Numbered from the stretch's first letter, positions 47,658 through 56,592 are shown. The stretch: 64,000 bases of DNA from Leucobacter sp. UCMA 4100 (GCF_027853335.1 NZ_JAFEUS010000002.1:2216514-2280513); one strand, 5' to 3'. Numbers and translations: made by a program. The notes: generated from the letters alone by a model not told the origin.

Positions 47658-48518
47658 TTGACTGAAGTAGGCCGTAACGGTTCATACCAGCGCGTCGCCC
47701 TGTCAGACCATCTCGTCATCGAACTGTCCTGGCACGCGATTACCGATACCGGGCTGAGGCGCGAAAACAACCAGGATAGCTACACGGTTGTGCCCCCGAT
47801 CTTCGCGGTCGCCGATGGCATGGGTGGTCACACCGCCGGCGAGATCGCATCTGACGCGGTCGCGACGAGGCTCTCAGAGTTGCAAGACCTCACTGACCTG
47901 ACGCCCGAGCACATTGACCGGGTGCTCAGGGAATCGGTTTTTGATATTCAGGAGCGCGTTGGCGAGACTGATCTCGGCGCTGGGACGACCGTAACGGGGC
48001 TCGCCCTCGTGAAGAACGAAGACCGTGCCTCGTGGCTCGTGCTCAATATTGGTGACTCTCGGGTGTACCAGTTCTTCCGCGGTTCGCTCAGCCAGGTGAC
48101 GACCGATCATTCGGTCGTGCAGCACCTCATTGATACCGGGGCAATTACCCCGGAAGAGGCCGAGACGCACCCGCACGCAAACGTGATTACGAGGGCGGTC
48201 GGCTTCAACGAGGAGCCGATTCCCGACTACATCGAGCTCGCGCTCATTCCGGGGCAGCGCATGCTCATTTGCTCTGACGGGCTCACCAAAGAGCTCACCG
48301 ACTTCGGCATTCGCCACTTCCTCTCAACGGCACGCACCGCGAAAGATGCCGCCGAGGAGCTCCTGCAGCAGGCCCTCCAAAACTCAGGGCGCGACAACGT
48401 GACGGTCGTCGTCATCGATGTGCACGCCGTTGGCGATATGCGAGAGACAGGCGATCTCTCCCGCACACGCCTGCCGCTCAATGACCCGTCAGACACCGAA
48501 GAGGTTCCCCGAATCTAG
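47658..48518 (+). CDS. PP2C-family serine/threonine protein phosphatase
   Basis: Metal-dependent protein phosphatase, 286 residues. The motifs are in order: GLRRENNQDSYTV, VADGMGGHTAGEIAS, the GTTVTGLALV strand, NIGDSRVYQFF, TDHSVVQHLID, NVITRAVG, and ICSDGLTKELTD/GRDNVTVVVID near the end. It lacks a membrane helix, so it is cytosolic. The start is TTG 47658 after GGAGAGAAGC; no ATG or GTG fits. A TAGCAT box lies 33 bases upstream. No partner kinase gene is adjacent. Confidence 0.92.
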   Translation: MTEVGRNGSYQRVALSDHLVIELSWHAITDTGLRRENNQDSYTVVPPIFAVADGMGGHTAGEIASDAVATRLSELQDLTDLTPEHIDRVLRESVFDIQERVGETDLGAGTTVTGLALVKNEDRASWLVLNIGDSRVYQFFRGSLSQVTTDHSVVQHLIDTGAITPEEAETHPHANVITRAVGFNEEPIPDYIELALIPGQRMLICSDGLTKELTDFGIRHFLSTARTAKDAAEELLQQALQNSGRDNVTVVVIDVHAVGDMRETGDLSRTRLPLNDPSDTEEVPRI

Positions 48519-48532
48519 GCATCGAGGGGCGC

Positions 48533-48538
48533 TACCAT
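48533..48538 (+). promoter_or_regulatory. Leaderless-type -10 box of trpF
   Basis: TACCAT is followed by seven bases and the ATG at 48546, which decides that start over the ATG at 48537 inside the box. Confidence 0.5.
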
Positions 48539-48545
48539 GGAACCC

Positions 48546-49163
48546 ATGCATACCCCCTTCGTGAAGATTTGCGGCCTCTCGACCGACGAGACCGTCGACG
48601 CCGCGATTGCCGCGGGGGCGAGCGCGGTGGGCTTTGTCTTCGCGCCGAGCCCGAGGCTTGTATCGGCGGATCGCGCCCGAACGCTCATCGAGCGTGTTCC
48701 CGAGGGCGTCGAAACGGTCGGGGTGTTTCGCGCACAGCCCCTGGACGAGGTGCTCGCGACAGCAGAGGCCGCTGGGCTCACCACGGTCCAATTTCACGGG
48801 TACGAGCCGCTGAGCGATGTTCTAGCCGCACAGCAGGCTGGCTTCAAGACTCTGCGAGCCTTCGCCATCGACGAGTATCTCGCACTCGGCACAGCTGAGC
48901 GGCAGCGTTGGAACGAAGAGCGGCTCCTCATCGACGCGGTGGAGCCCGGTGGAGGCATTCCCTTTGACCCGGCTCAGCTCGGCGACGCGCGCCCCACGGG
49001 CTGGTGGCTGCTTGCAGGCGGGCTCACTCCCGGCAATGTGGCCGACTGCATGGGCGTGCTGCAGCCTACGGGCGTTGACGTTTCGAGCGGCGTTGAATCG
49101 ACGCGCGGGGTGAAGTCGATCGAGCGCATCCGTGCGTTCGCGAAGGCCGCGCTCGGGCAGTAG
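48546..49163 (+). CDS. trpF: Phosphoribosylanthranilate isomerase
   Basis: Amadori isomerisation of PRA to CdRP in tryptophan synthesis, TIM-barrel, 205 residues. Visible: FVKICGLST (catalytic Cys), AVGFVFAPSPRLVS, VQFHGYE, IDAVEPGGGIPFD, LAGGLTPGNVADCM and GVDVSSGVESTRGVKS. The family Asp is in the VDVSSGVE strand. It stands apart from other trp genes, as is common in actinobacteria. It converges with the asparaginase gene 15 bases later. Confidence 0.94.
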   Translation: MHTPFVKICGLSTDETVDAAIAAGASAVGFVFAPSPRLVSADRARTLIERVPEGVETVGVFRAQPLDEVLATAEAAGLTTVQFHGYEPLSDVLAAQQAGFKTLRAFAIDEYLALGTAERQRWNEERLLIDAVEPGGGIPFDPAQLGDARPTGWWLLAGGLTPGNVADCMGVLQPTGVDVSSGVESTRGVKSIERIRAFAKAALGQ

Positions 49164-49178
49164 CCGGGCGGTTTGCTC

Positions 49179-50177
49179 CTAGAACGCCACGCGAATCTCG
49201 CCGACGGGTGCCCCGCCGCCAGAGACGCGCAGGTGCAACTCTGGTTTGACCGCTTCGAAGGCCTCCTGCGAGATTGCGCCAACCCGGGTCAGGAGTTCGC
49301 CGGCAATGAGGTGCAGCGGCCGCTGCGAACCATCGAGCGTTTTCACGACCGCAACGTACCCAGAGGGCGTGATGACAACGACGCTGCCCTCGGCGCCGAG
49401 CTTCGAGAACACCCCGAGCCGGTCGATGAGTGCCGTGTCATTCGAACCGGGGCCACACACGGCCCAGCCCTCGGCTCTGGCAGAGCGCAGGAGCTCGTAG
49501 GCGTGACGGTGCAGGGGGAAGGGAGACTGTGGCTCGCTCGTGGCCATACGACGCATTGCGCGAGCAAAGCCGGTCAGTGATACCGCGTGGGTCGGCGCTC
49601 CGCAGCCGTCGACGGCAACGTAGGGTACCTCGCCGGTGAAGCGCTGCACGGTCTCTTTGATTGTCGCCTGAAGCGGGTGCGTGGGCGAGAGATAGGTGCC
49701 GAGATCCCAGCCGTTGACCTGGCAGGTGCGCAGCATCGCGGCGTGCTTGCCCGAGCAGCAGTGCAGCATACGCTCACGCGATCCGCCACGGCTTGCGTGG
49801 GCACGCGCTTCGGCCGCGTTTGAAGGCCAAGAGGGAGGGCAGAGCAGCGCTTTGTCGCTCAGGCCGCCGGCGCTCAGCATGCGCCAGACCACCTCTGCGT
49901 GGCGTTTGAAGCCATCGTGGCTTGCAAGCGAGAGGGCACGCTCTTCGTCACTGGCGAGGCTGAGCCCCACCGAGTGCATCGCGAGCGACTGGAGAGGCTT
50001 CAGCGCCGATCGCGTAAAGAAGGGGGTTTCGGGCGCGCCCATCGCCACGAGGGTTTCACCCTCGGGCGAGAGCACGACCGCAGAGCCCGCGTGTCGTGAC
50101 TCGATGAAATCACCGCGAGTCACGACCGCGAGCTCTACCGATTCGGCGAGTGACGCCGTTTCGAGGGGGTTCGTCAT
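49179..50177 (-). CDS. L-asparaginase II, class 3 (thermolabile ReAII type)
   Basis: Asparaginase of the PF06089 family, 332 residues. Characteristic motifs: FFTRSALKPLQSLA, CSGKHAAML (Ser and Lys of the active site with a zinc-ligand Cys), VDGCGAPTHAVSLTGFARAM (second Cys), and GPGSNDTALID. It releases aspartate and ammonia from asparagine. It has a four-base ATGA overlap with the upstream gabT-like gene, so both are translated together; the pair suggests amino acid catabolism. The family also contains non-asparaginase members, so confidence in the exact substrate is moderate. Confidence 0.83.
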   Translation of the reverse strand: MTNPLETASLAESVELAVVTRGDFIESRHAGSAVVLSPEGETLVAMGAPETPFFTRSALKPLQSLAMHSVGLSLASDEERALSLASHDGFKRHAEVVWRMLSAGGLSDKALLCPPSWPSNAAEARAHASRGGSRERMLHCCSGKHAAMLRTCQVNGWDLGTYLSPTHPLQATIKETVQRFTGEVPYVAVDGCGAPTHAVSLTGFARAMRRMATSEPQSPFPLHRHAYELLRSARAEGWAVCGPGSNDTALIDRLGVFSKLGAEGSVVVITPSGYVAVVKTLDGSQRPLHLIAGELLTRVGAISQEAFEAVKPELHLRVSGGGAPVGEIRVAF

Positions 50178-51517
50178 GCCTGGTATGACGTGATGGCCTG
50201 GTCGATGACCTCGGCAACCTCAGCGATCTGCTCGTCGGTAATGGTGACCGGGGGCAGGAAACGCAGAACGTTACCGTGCAGGCCTGCGTTGAGCAGCAGC
50301 ACGCCGCTCTGAGCGGCGGTTTGCGTGATGTGGTTCACGAGCTCTGGCAGCGGGTTCAGCGTGCCGGGCTCAGTGAGTTCGATTGCGAGCATCGCGCCGT
50401 GGCCACGAACCTCGGCGATCACCTCGTGACGAGCCTTGAGGTCTTCAAGGGCGGCACCAAGCACGCGGCCCACACGCTGTGCTTCGCGCAGCGGGGTGCC
50501 CTCTTCGAGCTGTTCGAAAACGGCAACGGCTGCCGCGCAAGCGACGGGGTTACCACCGAAGGTGCCGCCGAGGCCGCCGGCCGGAGCAACATCCATGATC
50601 TCTGCGCGACCCGTGACGCCCGCGAGCGGCAGACCGCCCGCAATGCCCTTGGCAGTGAGCACCATGTCTGGCTCGAAACCAAAGTGCTCGGTCGCGAAGA
50701 CCTTGCCCGAGCGGGCGATGCCCGACTGAATCTCATCGGCGATGAAGACGATGCCCTTTTCGCGGCACCATGCGGCCAGCGTGGGCAGGTAGCCCTCGGC
50801 GGGAACAACGAAGCCGCCCTCGCCCTGAATAGGCTCGGCAACGAGGCACGCGAGGTCGGCTGCGCCAGCGGTCTTCTCGAGCCACTGGATGGTGCGCTTG
50901 GCAGCCTCTTCGCCGGTCAGGCCGTCGTGCAACGGGAATGAGTTGGGGGCACGGTACACATCGCCAGCGCGGGGGCCAAAGCCCGTAGCGTAGGGCGAGC
51001 CCTTGTGGTTCATGGTCGAAGTGAGCATCGTGCGGCCGTGGTAGGCGTACTCGAGCACGGCAACGCCGGGACGACCCGTGTACATGCGAGCGATCTTGAC
51101 GGCGTTTTCAACGGCCTCGGCGCCCGAGTTCACGAGCATCGTGCGCTTCTCGCCCGAGATCGGAGCGGTCTTCGCGAGGTACTCGGCAACCTGAACGTAG
51201 CCCTCGTAGGGGGTCACGGTAAAGAGCGTGTGGGTGACCTTGCCCATAGCCTCGCGAGCTGCCTCGACAACCGCGTCGTTCGTGTGGCCCACGGTGGTGA
51301 CGCCAATGCCGGCACCACAGTCGATGAACTGATTGCCGTCAACATCGACGAGAATGGCATCGTGTGCGCGCTCAATGTAGACGGGAAGAAGAGCCATGAC
51401 GCCGGGAGGGATCACCTTCGTGCGGCGTTCGTGGAGCTCGCGTGATTTCGGGCCGGGAACCTCGGTAACGACCTTGCGCGAGAGTGACTGAGTTGCATGG
51501 GATTCGTGGTTACTCAT
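50174..51517 (-). CDS. gabT: 4-aminobutyrate aminotransferase
   Basis: PLP-dependent class III aminotransferase that transfers the amino group of 4-aminobutyrate to 2-oxoglutarate. The 447-residue protein has NQFIDCGAGIGVTTVGH, the glycine-rich VNSGAEAVENAVKIAR, YAYHGRTMLT, EPIQGEGGFVVP, the Asp in FIADEIQSGIARSGKVFA, and the PLP lysine in LTAKGIAGGLPLAG. Length is standard. Other omega-amino-acid specificities are possible. The ATG at 51517 follows a TAGACT box by seven bases; it is divergent from metG across 65 bases. Confidence 0.9.
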   Translation of the reverse strand: MSNHESHATQSLSRKVVTEVPGPKSRELHERRTKVIPPGVMALLPVYIERAHDAILVDVDGNQFIDCGAGIGVTTVGHTNDAVVEAAREAMGKVTHTLFTVTPYEGYVQVAEYLAKTAPISGEKRTMLVNSGAEAVENAVKIARMYTGRPGVAVLEYAYHGRTMLTSTMNHKGSPYATGFGPRAGDVYRAPNSFPLHDGLTGEEAAKRTIQWLEKTAGAADLACLVAEPIQGEGGFVVPAEGYLPTLAAWCREKGIVFIADEIQSGIARSGKVFATEHFGFEPDMVLTAKGIAGGLPLAGVTGRAEIMDVAPAGGLGGTFGGNPVACAAAVAVFEQLEEGTPLREAQRVGRVLGAALEDLKARHEVIAEVRGHGAMLAIELTEPGTLNPLPELVNHITQTAAQSGVLLLNAGLHGNVLRFLPPVTITDEQIAEVAEVIDQAITSYQA

Positions 51518-51524
51518 GTCGTAA

Positions 51525-51530
51525 AGTCTA
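51525..51530 (-). promoter_or_regulatory. Leaderless-type -10 box of gabT
   Basis: On the minus strand TAGACT (51530-51525) is followed by seven bases and the ATG at 51517. Only about 40 bases separate it from the divergent metG box. Confidence 0.5.
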
Positions 51531-51569
51531 CTCCTTGAAACAGAGAGAACTCGGTGGGCCGAAGTCTCC

Positions 51570-51575
51570 TAGAAT
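51570..51575 (+). promoter_or_regulatory. Leaderless-type -10 box of metG
   Basis: TAGAAT is followed by seven bases and the ATG at 51583. The frame is open upstream of it, but the box and family N-terminus decide the start. Confidence 0.55.
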
Positions 51576-51582
51576 AGAACGT

Positions 51583-53157
51583 ATGCCGAAGCCCGATTCG
51601 TTTTTTATCACGACCCCTATTTTTTACGTGAATGATGCCCCGCACATTGGTCACGCCTACACCGAGGTGGCCGCCGACGTGCTCGCCCGCTGGCATCGCC
51701 AGGCAGGCGACGACACCTGGCTGCTCACGGGAACCGATGAGCACGGCCAGAAGATTTTGCGCACCGCGACCGCAAACGGTGCCGAGCCCAAGGAATGGGC
51801 CGATCGTCTCGTGAAGAACGAGTGGATCCCACTGCTCGATACCGTGAACATGTCAAACGACGACTTCATTCGCACGACCGAGCCACGCCACGAAGAGGGC
51901 GTTCAGGCGTTCCTGCAGAAGCTCTACGACGACGGCCACGTGTATGCGGGCGAGTTCGAAGCGCTCTACTGCGTCGGCTGTGAGGAGTTCAAGCCGAAGA
52001 GCGAGATCGTTGACGGCGAGGGGGCATTCGAGGGCGAGAAGGTGTGCTCGATCCACTCGAAGCCACTCGAACTGCTCAAGGAGAAGAACTACTTCTTCAA
52101 GATGAGCGCATTCGGCGATGCGTTGCTCAAGCTCTACGAAGAGCGTCCCGACTTCGTGCAGCCTGCGTCGGCTCGCAACGAGGTTGTCGCGTTCGTGCAG
52201 CAGGGCCTCGAAGACCTTTCGATCTCGCGTTCATCGTTTGACTGGGGCATCCCGATTCCCTGGGACCAGGAACACGTCACCTACGTCTGGTTTGACGCGC
52301 TGCTGAACTACGTGACGGCTACCGGTTACCCCAACGATCCCGAGACCTTCGCGCGCCGCTGGCCCGGGGTGCACATCGTCGGCAAAGACATTCTGCGCTT
52401 TCACGCCGTCATCTGGCCAGCGATGCTCATGGCGGCAGGGCTCGAGGTGCCCAAGCACGTCTTCGCCCACGGCTGGCTGCTTGTTGGCGGCGAGAAGATG
52501 TCGAAGTCGAAGCTCACGGGCATCGCCCCGAACGAGATCATCGACGTGTTTGGCGCCGACGCGTTTCGCTACTACTTCATGCGCGCCGTCTCGTTCGGTC
52601 ACGACGGCTCATTCAGCTGGGAAGACCTTACGGCGAGGTACCACGCCGAACTCGCGAACGGGTTCGGCAACCTCGCGAGCCGCACGCTCGCGATGAACGC
52701 TAAGTACTTCGATGGCGTGCAGCCTGAGGCAGCAGAACTCAGCGACGCTGACCAAGCGATCGTTGATCTCGTAGCGCGTGCAGCGGCAGAGGCCGATGCG
52801 CATGTGAACACCTTTGAGATTCACGAGGCGCTCTCGGTGATCTGGGAGGTCGTCGATGCACTGAACGGCTACATCACCGAGATGGAGCCCTGGGTGCTCG
52901 CGAAAGACGAGGCCAAGCGCGCTCGTCTCGGCACGGTTCTCGCGACGGTGACCGAGGGGCTTCGCGCCCTGGCGGTGCTGCTTTCGCCCGTTATTCCTGA
53001 GGCAACCGAGAAGCTCTGGGTAGCGCTCGGGGCGAAAGAAACGCTCGGCGAGCTGCGCGAGCAGCCGCTTCGTGACGCGGGAACGTGGGGTCAGTTGCCA
53101 GCGGGAACCCCGCAGGGCTCACTCGCGGTGCTCTTTCCGCGTGTTGAACAGGACTAG
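51583..53157 (+). CDS. metG: Methionyl-tRNA synthetase
   Basis: Class I synthetase charging tRNA-Met, 524 residues. It opens FFITTPIFYVNDAPHIGHAY, with HIGH intact, and has the CxxC/KMSKS set: YCVGCEEFKPKSE with VCSIHSK, and GGEKMSKSKLTG (about residue 305). The anticodon domain has NGFGNLASRTLAMNAKYF. There is no C-terminal tRNA-binding (beta) domain, as in most actinobacterial MetG. A TatD gene starts 14 bases after the stop. Confidence 0.96.
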   Translation: MPKPDSFFITTPIFYVNDAPHIGHAYTEVAADVLARWHRQAGDDTWLLTGTDEHGQKILRTATANGAEPKEWADRLVKNEWIPLLDTVNMSNDDFIRTTEPRHEEGVQAFLQKLYDDGHVYAGEFEALYCVGCEEFKPKSEIVDGEGAFEGEKVCSIHSKPLELLKEKNYFFKMSAFGDALLKLYEERPDFVQPASARNEVVAFVQQGLEDLSISRSSFDWGIPIPWDQEHVTYVWFDALLNYVTATGYPNDPETFARRWPGVHIVGKDILRFHAVIWPAMLMAAGLEVPKHVFAHGWLLVGGEKMSKSKLTGIAPNEIIDVFGADAFRYYFMRAVSFGHDGSFSWEDLTARYHAELANGFGNLASRTLAMNAKYFDGVQPEAAELSDADQAIVDLVARAAAEADAHVNTFEIHEALSVIWEVVDALNGYITEMEPWVLAKDEAKRARLGTVLATVTEGLRALAVLLSPVIPEATEKLWVALGAKETLGELREQPLRDAGTWGQLPAGTPQGSLAVLFPRVEQD

Positions 53158-53171
53158 GTGAAACCCCCTTC

Positions 53172-54059
53172 ATGAATATGATCAGAAAACGCACGGGGCG
53201 CGACGGCCGAGACCTTTCTTGGCCCGAGCAGCCCGAGCCGCTTCCCATTCCGCTCTACGACAACCACACCCACCTCGAGTTTGAAGACGGGACCGAGGTG
53301 CTCGACCCCGAGACCTCGCTCGCAAAAGCCGAGGCCGTCGGGGTGCGCGGAGTCGTGCAGGTCGGAACCGATCTCGAAACCAGCCGGTGGGGTGCTGCGT
53401 TTGCCGCGCAAGACGAGCGCGTGCTTGCCGCGGTTGCGCTGCACCCGAACGAGGCTCCGCGCCTCGCAGAGGCCGGGCTGCTGAGCGAGCACCTCTCAGA
53501 GATCGCGCGTCTCGCGGCCCAGCCTCGTGTACGCGCCATTGGCGAGACCGGGCTTGACTTCTTTCGCACGGGCGAAGAGGGTCGTGACGCGCAGATCGAA
53601 TCGTTCGAAGCGCACATCGATATTGCCAAGAGCCACGGCCTTGCGCTGCAAATTCACGACCGCGATGCTCACGAAGCCGTTGTACAGACGCTCCTGCGCG
53701 TCGGAGCGCCCGAGCGCACCGTGTTCCACTGTTTCTCTGGCGACGCCGAGTTTGCAAAACTCTGCGCCGAAAATGGTTGGTACCTCTCGTTTGCCGGCAC
53801 TGTGACGTTTAAGAACGCGCCGGCTCTTCGCGAGGCGCTCGCCGTCACGCCGGCATCGCGCATGCTCGTCGAAACCGACGCACCGTTCCTCACCCCAGAG
53901 CCGCACCGTGGTCGGCCGAACGCGCCGTACCTCATGCCGAACACCGTGCGCCGTATGGCCGAGGTGCTCGAGACTGACCTCGAAGCGCTGTGCGTGCGCC
54001 TCGCGCAAAACACCGAGAACGTGTATGGCGAATGGGAGAACGATGAGCCAGGAGCATAG
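53172..54059 (+). CDS. tatD: TatD-family metal-dependent hydrolase (3'-5' DNase type)
   Basis: Amidohydrolase-fold deoxyribonuclease or related hydrolase, 295 residues. Metal ligands are visible: DNHTHLEF near residue 30, the IGETGLDFFR glutamate, LQIHDRDAHEAV, VFHCFSGDAEFA and VETDAPFLTPEPHRG, which are the TatD signatures. An N-terminal basic stretch (about 20 residues) precedes the domain. It overlaps ksgA by 17 bases. The usual metG-tatD-ksgA-ispE order is seen. Confidence 0.93.
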   Translation: MNMIRKRTGRDGRDLSWPEQPEPLPIPLYDNHTHLEFEDGTEVLDPETSLAKAEAVGVRGVVQVGTDLETSRWGAAFAAQDERVLAAVALHPNEAPRLAEAGLLSEHLSEIARLAAQPRVRAIGETGLDFFRTGEEGRDAQIESFEAHIDIAKSHGLALQIHDRDAHEAVVQTLLRVGAPERTVFHCFSGDAEFAKLCAENGWYLSFAGTVTFKNAPALREALAVTPASRMLVETDAPFLTPEPHRGRPNAPYLMPNTVRRMAEVLETDLEALCVRLAQNTENVYGEWENDEPGA

Positions 54060-54921
54060 CGACGCCGTTGCCACGCTGCTCGGCCCCGCCGAGGTGCGCG
54101 AGCTCGCAGCGCGGCTCGACGTGACCCCGACGAAGAAGCTCGGGCAAAACTTCGTTCACGACCCCAACACGGTGCGCAAGATCGTGCGGCTCGCTGGCGT
54201 TACCGAACATGATGAGGTCATCGAGATCGGCCCTGGGCTCGGCTCGCTCACGCTGGGCCTGACCGAGGTGGGGGCCTCGGTTACCGCGATTGAGATTGAC
54301 CCGAGGCTCGCCGCCCAGCTGCCGCAAACCCAGGCGCAGATGCAGCCGAACGCCAAGCTGCGGTTGGTGCTCAGCGACGCCCTCGACCTTGATCGCTCAC
54401 ACCTCGAGGGGCAGCCGGCTCCGACGGTGCTTGTCGCAAACCTGCCGTACAACGTCTCGGTGCCCATTCTCATGCACTTGCTCGAGCTCATTCCCGAGCT
54501 GCAGAGCGGCCTCGTCATGGTGCAGGCCGAGGTGGGGTACCGGATCGCCGCGGGCCCCGGCTCGAAAGAGTACGGCTCGCCCTCGGCGAAGGCCGCCTGG
54601 TACGGCGACTGGAGCATTGCGGGAACCGTGAGCCGCAAGATTTTCTGGCCGGTTCCCGGTGTCGACTCGGTGCTCGTTGGCTTCACGAAGCACGCAGAGC
54701 CGATCGGAACCGAGGCTGAGCGCGTAACAACCTTTGCTCTCGTGAACGCCGCTTTTGCGGGCAGGCGCAAAATGATTCGGCAGTCGTTGCAGGCGGCAAT
54801 TCCCGGCTCAACCACCGAGAGCGTGAGTGAACTCGTGCAGCGGGCGGGCCTCGATCCGCAAGCTCGTGCCGAATCGCTCTCGATCAGCGACTACCTGCAA
54901 ATTACCCGGGTGCTCGTTTAG
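54043..54921 (+). CDS. ksgA: 16S rRNA dimethyladenosine transferase KsgA/RsmA
   Basis: SAM-dependent dimethylation of A1518 and A1519 of 16S rRNA. The 292-residue protein has PTKKLGQNFVHDPNTVRKIV, EIGPGLGSLTLGLTEVGASV, the acidic loop, catalytic NLPYNVSVPILMH, and the C-terminal FAGRRKMIRQSL. ATG 54043 follows GGGAGAACG and lies inside the 3' end of tatD; the open frame upstream is the tatD shadow. ispE follows 33 bases later. Confidence 0.95.
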   Translation: MSQEHSDAVATLLGPAEVRELAARLDVTPTKKLGQNFVHDPNTVRKIVRLAGVTEHDEVIEIGPGLGSLTLGLTEVGASVTAIEIDPRLAAQLPQTQAQMQPNAKLRLVLSDALDLDRSHLEGQPAPTVLVANLPYNVSVPILMHLLELIPELQSGLVMVQAEVGYRIAAGPGSKEYGSPSAKAAWYGDWSIAGTVSRKIFWPVPGVDSVLVGFTKHAEPIGTEAERVTTFALVNAAFAGRRKMIRQSLQAAIPGSTTESVSELVQRAGLDPQARAESLSISDYLQITRVLV

Positions 54922-54942
54922 GAGTTCGACACCTTGTCGCGG

Positions 54943-54948
54943 TACCTT
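54943..54948 (+). promoter_or_regulatory. Leaderless-type -10 box of ispE
   Basis: TACCTT is followed by six bases (GTATAT) and the ATG at 54955. No ribosome-binding site precedes that ATG. Confidence 0.4.
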
Positions 54949-54954
54949 GTATAT

Positions 54955-55911
54955 ATGATCGGTCCGCGACGTAGCGACAGAGTGGTAGCGCGTGCGCCTG
55001 GCAAGGTGAACGTTTGCTTTCGGGTTGGCGAAGAGCGACCCGATGGTTCACATGTCATCGCGACGCTGTACCAGGCTGTCTCACTGTTTGACACGGTGTT
55101 TGCTTACCCGAGTGACACCTTCAGCTTGACGATGCTTGGCACTCACCACGAGATCCCTGGCGGCGAGCGTAACTTAGCCATGCGCGCCGCAAAACTGCTC
55201 GCTCGCGTGAGCAACTATGCGGGGGCCGTGCACCTCGAGATCGACAAGCAGATCCCGCGCGGCTCTGGCATGAGCGGCGGATCGGCTGACGCGGCTGCCG
55301 CCCTCGTTGCCTGCAACGAACTCTGGCGTCTCGGCTACGACCGCTACACGCTGAAGAAGATCGGGCTCGATCTCGGCGCAGACGTTGCCTTCGCCCTCGG
55401 CGGCGGTACCGCGGTGGGCACGGGGCACGGCGACGAGTTCACGCAGGCGCTGAGCATCGGCACATACCACTGGGTTATCGTGCCGAGCAGCGACCGGCTG
55501 CGTGAAGACGAGGTCGTGACCGCGCTCACGAAGCATCGCGATACGCACCGAAACGAGCTGGGGCAGGGAACCGAGCACCCGACGGTCGACGCTGCGGTCT
55601 TGCACGCGGTGCGCTCCGGTGGCACGCGGCAGCTCGCCGAGGTCATGCAGAACGACCTGCAGATGGCCTCGCTGAAGCTCTCGTCTGACGCACTCCTGCA
55701 CCTTGAGATGGGCGAGGCCGATGGGGCGCTTGCGGGCATCACGCTCGCGACCACCTCTGCGGTGGCACTCCTCGCTGAAGACCGTAAGGCGGCCGAGCAC
55801 CTGCACTCGCTGTACGGCTCGCAGGGCATTGAGTCGATCATGGCTCAGGGGCCCGTCGGAGGCGCTCGAGTGGTTGAGCGTGCACTGCGTGTGCCGCAGG
55901 CGATACGCTAG
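54955..55911 (+). CDS. ispE: 4-diphosphocytidyl-2-C-methyl-D-erythritol kinase
   Basis: GHMP kinase of the non-mevalonate isoprenoid pathway, 318 residues. Landmarks: VARAPGKVNVCFRVGEERPD, the phosphate-binding IPRGSGMSGGSADAAAALVA, DVAFALGGGTAVGTGHGDE, and the C-terminal AQGPVGGARVV glycine loop (the usual SGSGP is altered to AQGPVGG, a difference often tolerated). ATG 54955 was preferred to TTG 54934 because of the TACCTT box. A tiny cysteine-tailed gene follows 26 bases after the stop. Confidence 0.93.
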   Translation: MIGPRRSDRVVARAPGKVNVCFRVGEERPDGSHVIATLYQAVSLFDTVFAYPSDTFSLTMLGTHHEIPGGERNLAMRAAKLLARVSNYAGAVHLEIDKQIPRGSGMSGGSADAAAALVACNELWRLGYDRYTLKKIGLDLGADVAFALGGGTAVGTGHGDEFTQALSIGTYHWVIVPSSDRLREDEVVTALTKHRDTHRNELGQGTEHPTVDAAVLHAVRSGGTRQLAEVMQNDLQMASLKLSSDALLHLEMGEADGALAGITLATTSAVALLAEDRKAAEHLHSLYGSQGIESIMAQGPVGGARVVERALRVPQAIR

Positions 55912-55937
55912 AGGCACTGACCCTGAAGGAGCCCGCC

Positions 55938-56123
55938 ATGAACCTTTCTGGATACCTCGTTGAGACCATCCTCGTTGACCCAGTGACGGGCGAACCAGTC
56001 TTCGGGCAGCAGCAAGAGCCGCAGGAGGTCGTGCCCGAGGGCGCCGAGAACCTGCTGGGGCAGGGAAGCGATGCCACCGAGAGCGCTGCGGGCGGATGCT
56101 GCGGCGGCTCCTGCTGCCAGTAG
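55938..56123 (+). CDS. 61-residue protein with cysteine-rich C-terminal tail
   Basis: A small protein not recognised as a family. The ATG at 55938 has GAAGGAG at ideal spacing, so it is probably a real gene. The first part (MNLSGYLVETILVDPVTGEP) is mixed hydrophobic, then an acidic Gln/Glu-rich linker, and the protein ends in GGCCGGSCCQ, with four Cys in the last eight residues, suitable for metal binding or redox. It follows ispE in the same direction and converges with a DUF779 gene whose product has a similar GGCCDGSAPMC motif. Confidence 0.6.
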   Translation: MNLSGYLVETILVDPVTGEPVFGQQQEPQEVVPEGAENLLGQGSDATESAAGGCCGGSCCQ

Positions 56124-56154
56124 CACCCACGCGCACGCGCCGTTCGAGGCCCGC

Positions 56155-56568
56155 CTAGAGCAACCTCGACCTGATGAGAAAGCGCTTGCCCTCTGGTGCC
56201 TCGAGCGAGAAACCGCTGCCACGACCCACGACCGCGTCGATCGTGAGGTGCGTGTGGGCCCAGAGCGTAAACTGCTCCCGCGACATCCAAAAGCCGATCT
56301 CGCGGGCTTTGCCTGATGCGTCGGGATTAAGCGCGAGCGTGCCAAGCAGAATGTCTTGGCCGCCAACCCGAAACTCGCCCTCCTGGTAACACATCGGCGC
56401 GCTGCCATCGCAGCAACCGCCTGACTGGTGAAACATGAGCGGCCCATGTAGTGACCAGAGCTGCTCGATGAGTTCGATCGCGCCTTCGGTAAACGAGAGC
56501 CGGCTCTCGGTCTCGCCCTCGACCTCAGGCCGCGCTTCGACGAGCCCGGCCTGGCCTTCGTTCGTCAT
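56155..56568 (-). CDS. DUF779 family protein
   Basis: A 137-residue protein of the DUF779 family, which is commonly encoded beside ExaC-type aldehyde dehydrogenases and is proposed to support them. It contains HQSGGCCDGSAPMCY (residues about 48-62) with three Cys, suggesting a metal or redox site, and a C-terminal strand region ending with ETGFWM-like (EIGFWMSREQFTLWAHTHLT). It is the last gene of the regulator-aldehyde dehydrogenase-adhP-DUF779 block; a 14-bp hairpin separates it from adhP. Confidence 0.83.
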   Translation of the reverse strand: MTNEGQAGLVEARPEVEGETESRLSFTEGAIELIEQLWSLHGPLMFHQSGGCCDGSAPMCYQEGEFRVGGQDILLGTLALNPDASGKAREIGFWMSREQFTLWAHTHLTIDAVVGRGSGFSLEAPEGKRFLIRSRLL

Positions 56569-56592
56569 GATGTCTTCTCCTTCGCCGCGGAA

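Noticed and set aside
55174-56136. 320-codon minus-strand open frame over ispE and the mini-gene
   Set aside because: Arg-rich shadow of ispE; no family match, no plausible start.
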